A DNA stretch of 64,000 nt, from assembly GCA_934168205.1 (NCBI GenBank), contig CAKPMX010000002.1, positions 186,001 to 250,000 on the forward strand. Direction: 5' to 3'. A program made the position numbers and the translations under genes. Under the pieces are notes generated by a model, which worked only from the letters and a program-made list of their open reading frames with translations, was not told the origin of the DNA and ran no database searches. The stretch comes from an uncultured Bacilli bacterium (lineage in GTDB: Bacteria > Bacillota_I > Bacilli_A > RF39 > UBA660). How positions within the stretch are numbered: the first letter of the stretch is position 1; every line of letters starts with the position of its first letter. This document shows positions 60,448 to 64,000 of this stretch, one piece after another.

Positions 60448-61455
60448 ATTAATAGTTGTACTTATTATATTTATTCCCTTGTCTATGCCTTCATCTATTT
60501 GTTTAATGCAATTCTTATTATAAATATCAATGCCAATATAGCCTAATATATTTTTAACATTTCCGGAATTAGCCAAGTCATTTAATCCGACCATTTTTTC
60601 TCGAAATTCTTCTCCTTGATTTATTCCATAGAACGCAATCACTGTTCCAATTATATAGCTGAAGGTACGTAGAGGATCATATTCCGGTTTCTTTTCAATA
60701 ATTTTTTGGAAGTCACTTAATATCTCATTAAATCTTTTTTCATCACTTGGCCTTGGCAATAGATTAAAATTCAACATATGCTGATATGATTGTTCATCTA
60801 TTTGGCCTAAATTATAAAAGTAATATAGTAAAGGGAAAACAATAAGAATATCTTCGGAGCAATGATAGCAATCATTTAATCTATACATTAAAAGTGAGGA
60901 TATATCTTCTCTACTTACACCTTGTTCGAGCATGAAATTGTTTATGTCTAGTTCAAAATATATTGATATAGCTTCTGAAATGTATCTTCTTGATCCTTTC
61001 TCTTTTTCCTTCCTATTCATATCATGTAAAAATTCATGGATAATTGTATTTGGATCATTAGCATTATGCGATAATACTACATTTATAACATGATGTTCTT
61101 GTTCATCAATGCCAGCATAACTTTCTAAATCAGTTGCTTTTTCATCATCTGGGTCAACTATATTTAATGTTCCAGAAGACATAGCCTTATTGAAGTCTTC
61201 CTTATACATTGGAAGTTTTTCAGTTAAGTATTTATCAACTAAGTCTAGGCTTTCTATTAAAGTAAAATATTCTATCGGTTTTTTTAGTGAGTTTCTCACC
61301 TTTTTATCGGTTATAACGGAAGTCTTTAACTTACGTGTCAAAGAAAGAGTAAGATTATACAAAGTACTTATGTTTTCTAGAAAGTAGCTTCCGTCCATTT
61401 TAGAACAATATCTGTTTAAATATTTATTTATTTTTTCATAATCTATATTTGCCAT
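60424..61455 (-). CDS. Putative zinc metallopeptidase (HEXXH)
   Basis: A 343-residue protein with no named family that I recognise. It carries HEFLH at 140-144, preceded by DPNTII, and a Glu at about 161 (ISEAISIYFE), which together look like a gluzincin zinc site. The rest is helical, with one weak hydrophobic stretch near 208-217 and no signal peptide, so it is cytoplasmic. It starts two bases after the parC stop and is probably co-transcribed with it. Substrate unknown; peptidase activity inferred only. Confidence 0.6.
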   Translation of the reverse strand: MANIDYEKINKYLNRYCSKMDGSYFLENISTLYNLTLSLTRKLKTSVITDKKVRNSLKKPIEYFTLIESLDLVDKYLTEKLPMYKEDFNKAMSSGTLNIVDPDDEKATDLESYAGIDEQEHHVINVVLSHNANDPNTIIHEFLHDMNRKEKEKGSRRYISEAISIYFELDINNFMLEQGVSREDISSLLMYRLNDCYHCSEDILIVFPLLYYFYNLGQIDEQSYQHMLNFNLLPRPSDEKRFNEILSDFQKIIEKKPEYDPLRTFSYIIGTVIAFYGINQGEEFREKMVGLNDLANSGNVKNILGYIGIDIYNKNCIKQIDEGIDKGINIISTTINKRSSKEK

Positions 61456-61456
61456 A

Positions 61457-64000
61457 TTATTTTAGAAAATCATCTATAGTCATTAGACGATCATCAATCT
61501 CCTTTAGGGATATTCTTTCTTTTTTAGGTTTTACCTCTTCCACTTCTTTCTTTGTATCCACTTCTTCTTCAGAAATTAAGTTGATTTGTTCTTTATTATT
61601 TCTTATTAAGACAGCATCTAGATAAGCATCTGTTATATTATGTTTAGTTATTTGACTGCCAGTAGAATGACGATCACTTATTGGTAATTCAGTTAATTTG
61701 TATTTATTAATATCTGAATTTTTTAGACCTATGTAGTTTCTAGAATCTGTGATAAATGTTTTTAATATTTTATATGGATTAGTCTTTACTTCTCTTATTA
61801 CTTGTAATCCTCTTCTTGTTCTTGTTGATATTTCGAAGTCACTTAACCTCACTCTTTTTCCAGTACCTTTTTCAGTAATGATAGAAATAAATTCATCTTT
61901 TTCTGGATCATATTGATTTACTGATACTAAGTTATCATCTTTAAGTTTTATTCCCTTTACACCAGAAGCTTTTACACCTACAACTGGTACTTCTTCTGTC
62001 TTAAAGCTTAGTCCGTAACCAGAGTCTGTTGTTAAAAATAAGTATGGGCTTGTTTCTAAGAAACTAGCAATTACATAGTCATTATCTTTTAATTTCATGC
62101 AACTTGTGGCCTTAGAGTAACGTTGTAATTTAAATTCTTTCAGTTTTGAACGTTTAATCATTCCATCATGTGTTGCGATAATGACATTTTTATCACTTTC
62201 GAAGCTGTATGCCGGAATGGATGAGACAATACTTTCTTCTGATGACATTTCAATTATATTACTTACATGTTTTGGCATGTCTTTCCATTTTAAATCAGGA
62301 ATTATATGAACTGGTATATGTAAGTAATTTCCAGATGTTGTGAATAATAATAATGTATCGGTTGTATTCATTTCATATATTCCAATGATGTAGTCATTTT
62401 CTTTTATGGTTATATCTTCTGGATTAGATGCAGTGTAACTACGGAATGATGTTCTTTTAATATAGCCATCTTTGGTTACTAATACAACGACATCTTCTTT
62501 AGGTATCATAGCAGTTGTATCTATTTTAATTTCTGTTATTTGATTTTTTATTTCTGTAATTCTTGGTGTTGGATAATTTTCTTTAACGTCATTCAAATCT
62601 TTTTTCACTACAGATTTTAATACTTCTTCACTACCAAGAATGGCACTTAATCCTTTAATAATTTTTTCTAAAGATGCCTTTTCATTTTCTAAGGCTACTA
62701 CGTCGGTATTAGTTAAACGATATAGTTGTAAAATAACAATTGCTTCTGCTTGTTCTTCAGTAAATTCAAATTCTTTTACTAAGTTCGTTTTGGCATCTTG
62801 TTTATTTTTAGAAGCTCTAATTACTTTTATTACTTCGTCTAAGATAGAAATACATTTAATTAAACCTTCTACGATATGATATCTAGCTTTGGCATGGGCT
62901 AAGTCAAATTCAGTTCTTCTTTTTACGACGTCTTTTTGATGAATTATGAAAGCGTCAAGTGCTTGAGCTAGGCCAAGTAGTTTTGGGCGTCTATTAACAA
63001 TTGAAACCATGTTAAAGTTATAACTTATTTGCATGTCAGTATTTTTTAATAAGTAGTTTATGATTAGTTCCTTATTAGCTGTTTTCTTTAAGTCAATTAC
63101 TATTCTAACGTCGGCAGCTGACTCATCACGCACCTCTACTATGCCATCTATTTTTTTATCAATTCTAATGTCATCTATCTTTTTAACTAGTAAAGCTTTG
63201 TTTGTTTCAAATGGTATTTCAGTAATTACTAGTGATAATTTACCTTTTTCTTCTTCAAATGTATATTTACTTTTGATGTTAATTTTTCCACGACCTGTTG
63301 TATAGGCATCTTTTATACCATCTATTCCTTCTACTATGGCACCGGTTGGAAAGTCTGGGCCTTTTACATATTGCATTAATTCTTCTAGGGTACAGTCAGG
63401 ATGATCTACTCTATAAATGGTAGCTTCGATTATTTCTCCTAAGTTATGTGGTGGAATATTAGTAGCATAACCAGCTGATATTCCTTGAGCACCATAGACT
63501 AAAAGAGCTGGAAATCTTGCTGGCAATACGGTTGGCTCTACTGTTGTATCGTCAAAGTTTGGGGCGAATTCAACAGTATTTTTATCAATATCTCTAAGCA
63601 TTTCGTTACTAATTTTTGAAAGCCTTGCTTCGGTATAACGATAAGCAGCTGGAGAGTCGCCATCAATTGAACCATTATTTCCATGCATATCTATATATGG
63701 CAATCTTGTTTTCCAAGGCTGAGACATACGTACCATGGCATCATATATAGAACTATCACCATGTGGATGATAATTACCAATTACGTCACCAACAGTTTTA
63801 GCACTTTTTCGATAACCATGATCATAAGTGTTTTTTTCTTTATACATTGAATAAAGGATACGGCGTTGAACTGGCTTTAATCCATCTCTGGCATCTGGTA
63901 TAGCACGATCTTGAATTATGTACTTTGAATAACTACCAAAGCGTTCACCCATGATGTCTTCTAATGTATAGTCAAAGATTTTCTCTATTATTTCTTCTGT
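61457..64000 (-). CDS. parC: DNA topoisomerase IV subunit A, 5' end beyond the window
   Basis: ATP-dependent decatenation enzyme with ParE. The frame is open to the right edge, and the first bases translate as EKIFDYTLEDIMGERFGSYS, the normal ParC start region, so the true start is only a little beyond 64000. Visible: DGLKPVQRRILY, the QRDR area GNYHPHGDSSIYDA, and the catalytic Tyr in AAYRYTEARL. The C-terminal beta-pinwheel lacks the GyrA box, which favours ParC over GyrA. Next to it on the operon lies the HEXXH protein. Confidence 0.93.
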   Translation of the reverse strand, partial: TEEIIEKIFDYTLEDIMGERFGSYSKYIIQDRAIPDARDGLKPVQRRILYSMYKEKNTYDHGYRKSAKTVGDVIGNYHPHGDSSIYDAMVRMSQPWKTRLPYIDMHGNNGSIDGDSPAAYRYTEARLSKISNEMLRDIDKNTVEFAPNFDDTTVEPTVLPARFPALLVYGAQGISAGYATNIPPHNLGEIIEATIYRVDHPDCTLEELMQYVKGPDFPTGAIVEGIDGIKDAYTTGRGKINIKSKYTFEEEKGKLSLVITEIPFETNKALLVKKIDDIRIDKKIDGIVEVRDESAADVRIVIDLKKTANKELIINYLLKNTDMQISYNFNMVSIVNRRPKLLGLAQALDAFIIHQKDVVKRRTEFDLAHAKARYHIVEGLIKCISILDEVIKVIRASKNKQDAKTNLVKEFEFTEEQAEAIVILQLYRLTNTDVVALENEKASLEKIIKGLSAILGSEEVLKSVVKKDLNDVKENYPTPRITEIKNQITEIKIDTTAMIPKEDVVVLVTKDGYIKRTSFRSYTASNPEDITIKENDYIIGIYEMNTTDTLLLFTTSGNYLHIPVHIIPDLKWKDMPKHVSNIIEMSSEESIVSSIPAYSFESDKNVIIATHDGMIKRSKLKEFKLQRYSKATSCMKLKDNDYVIASFLETSPYLFLTTDSGYGLSFKTEEVPVVGVKASGVKGIKLKDDNLVSVNQYDPEKDEFISIITEKGTGKRVRLSDFEISTRTRRGLQVIREVKTNPYKILKTFITDSRNYIGLKNSDINKYKLTELPISDRHSTGSQITKHNITDAYLDAVLIRNNKEQINLISEEEVDTKKEVEEVKPKKERISLKEIDDRLMTIDDFLK

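Overview
The window is very AT-rich and almost every gene lies on the minus strand. The gene content points to a low-GC, spore-forming member of the Bacilli, plausibly a gut lineage near Erysipelotrichales or RF39-like groups. Evidence for Bacilli: the hrcA-grpE-dnaK-dnaJ operon with CIRCE operators, the ylbD-ylbE-ylbF-rsmD order, RNase HIII beside cvpA, a GerA-family germinant receptor subunit, and a pyruvate phosphate dikinase. TGA is used as a stop (several ATGA overlaps), so the standard bacterial code applies. I cannot name the species.

Layout. 0.1-4.6 kb: an MMPL/RND exporter with a secreted partner, divergent from a TetR regulator. 4.6-13.8 kb: DUF362 protein, Nudix hydrolase, two fused ABC-ATPase/FtsX exporters, cmk, a uracil-DNA glycosylase-like protein, a B3/B4 protein and a CAT-like acetyltransferase. 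13.9-19.4 kb: an accessory cluster of proteins without signal peptides (an SpaA-like protein, a small protein sharing its C-terminal motif, a pectate-lyase-like adhesin and a BclA-like collagen protein whose gene has a good sigma-K promoter), interrupted by an IS605-type tnpB element with its putative omegaRNA. This looks like a spore-surface locus. 19.5-33.4 kb: DUF2974 hydrolase, an ABC-2 exporter, small enzymes, a DUF1287 gene broken by one in-frame stop, RlmD, a GerA subunit with a minimal GerC, a ComEC-like MBL protein, an mTERF-repeat protein and a YbaK-type deacylase. 33.5-33.7 kb: two tRNAs. 33.8-38.9 kb: Nudix hydrolase, an unknown gene behind a consensus promoter, and a two-gene surface-protein operon. 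38.9-46.7 kb: Smr, PfkB kinase, DUF554, GNAT, P-loop kinase, ppdK, trxA, cvpA, rnhC. 46.7-50.4 kb: two overlapping hybrid histidine kinases. 50.5-56.8 kb: folA, thyA and the dnaK operon. 56.8-64 kb: a prepilin-like modular adhesin, rsmD-ylbF-ylbE-ylbD, a HEXXH protein, and parC running off the right edge.

The most striking finding is the tandem kinase pair at 46735-50417. One protein has an intact ATP-binding domain and receiver but Asn in place of the phosphoacceptor His. The other keeps the His but has lost the ATP-binding motifs. They overlap by ATGA and look like an obligate trans-phosphorylating heterodimer. Second is a bacterial protein built of eleven exact 35-residue mTERF-like repeats. 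Third is the putative spore-surface cluster and its tnpB insertion. All functional statements are inferred from sequence motifs and gene context; no searches were run.
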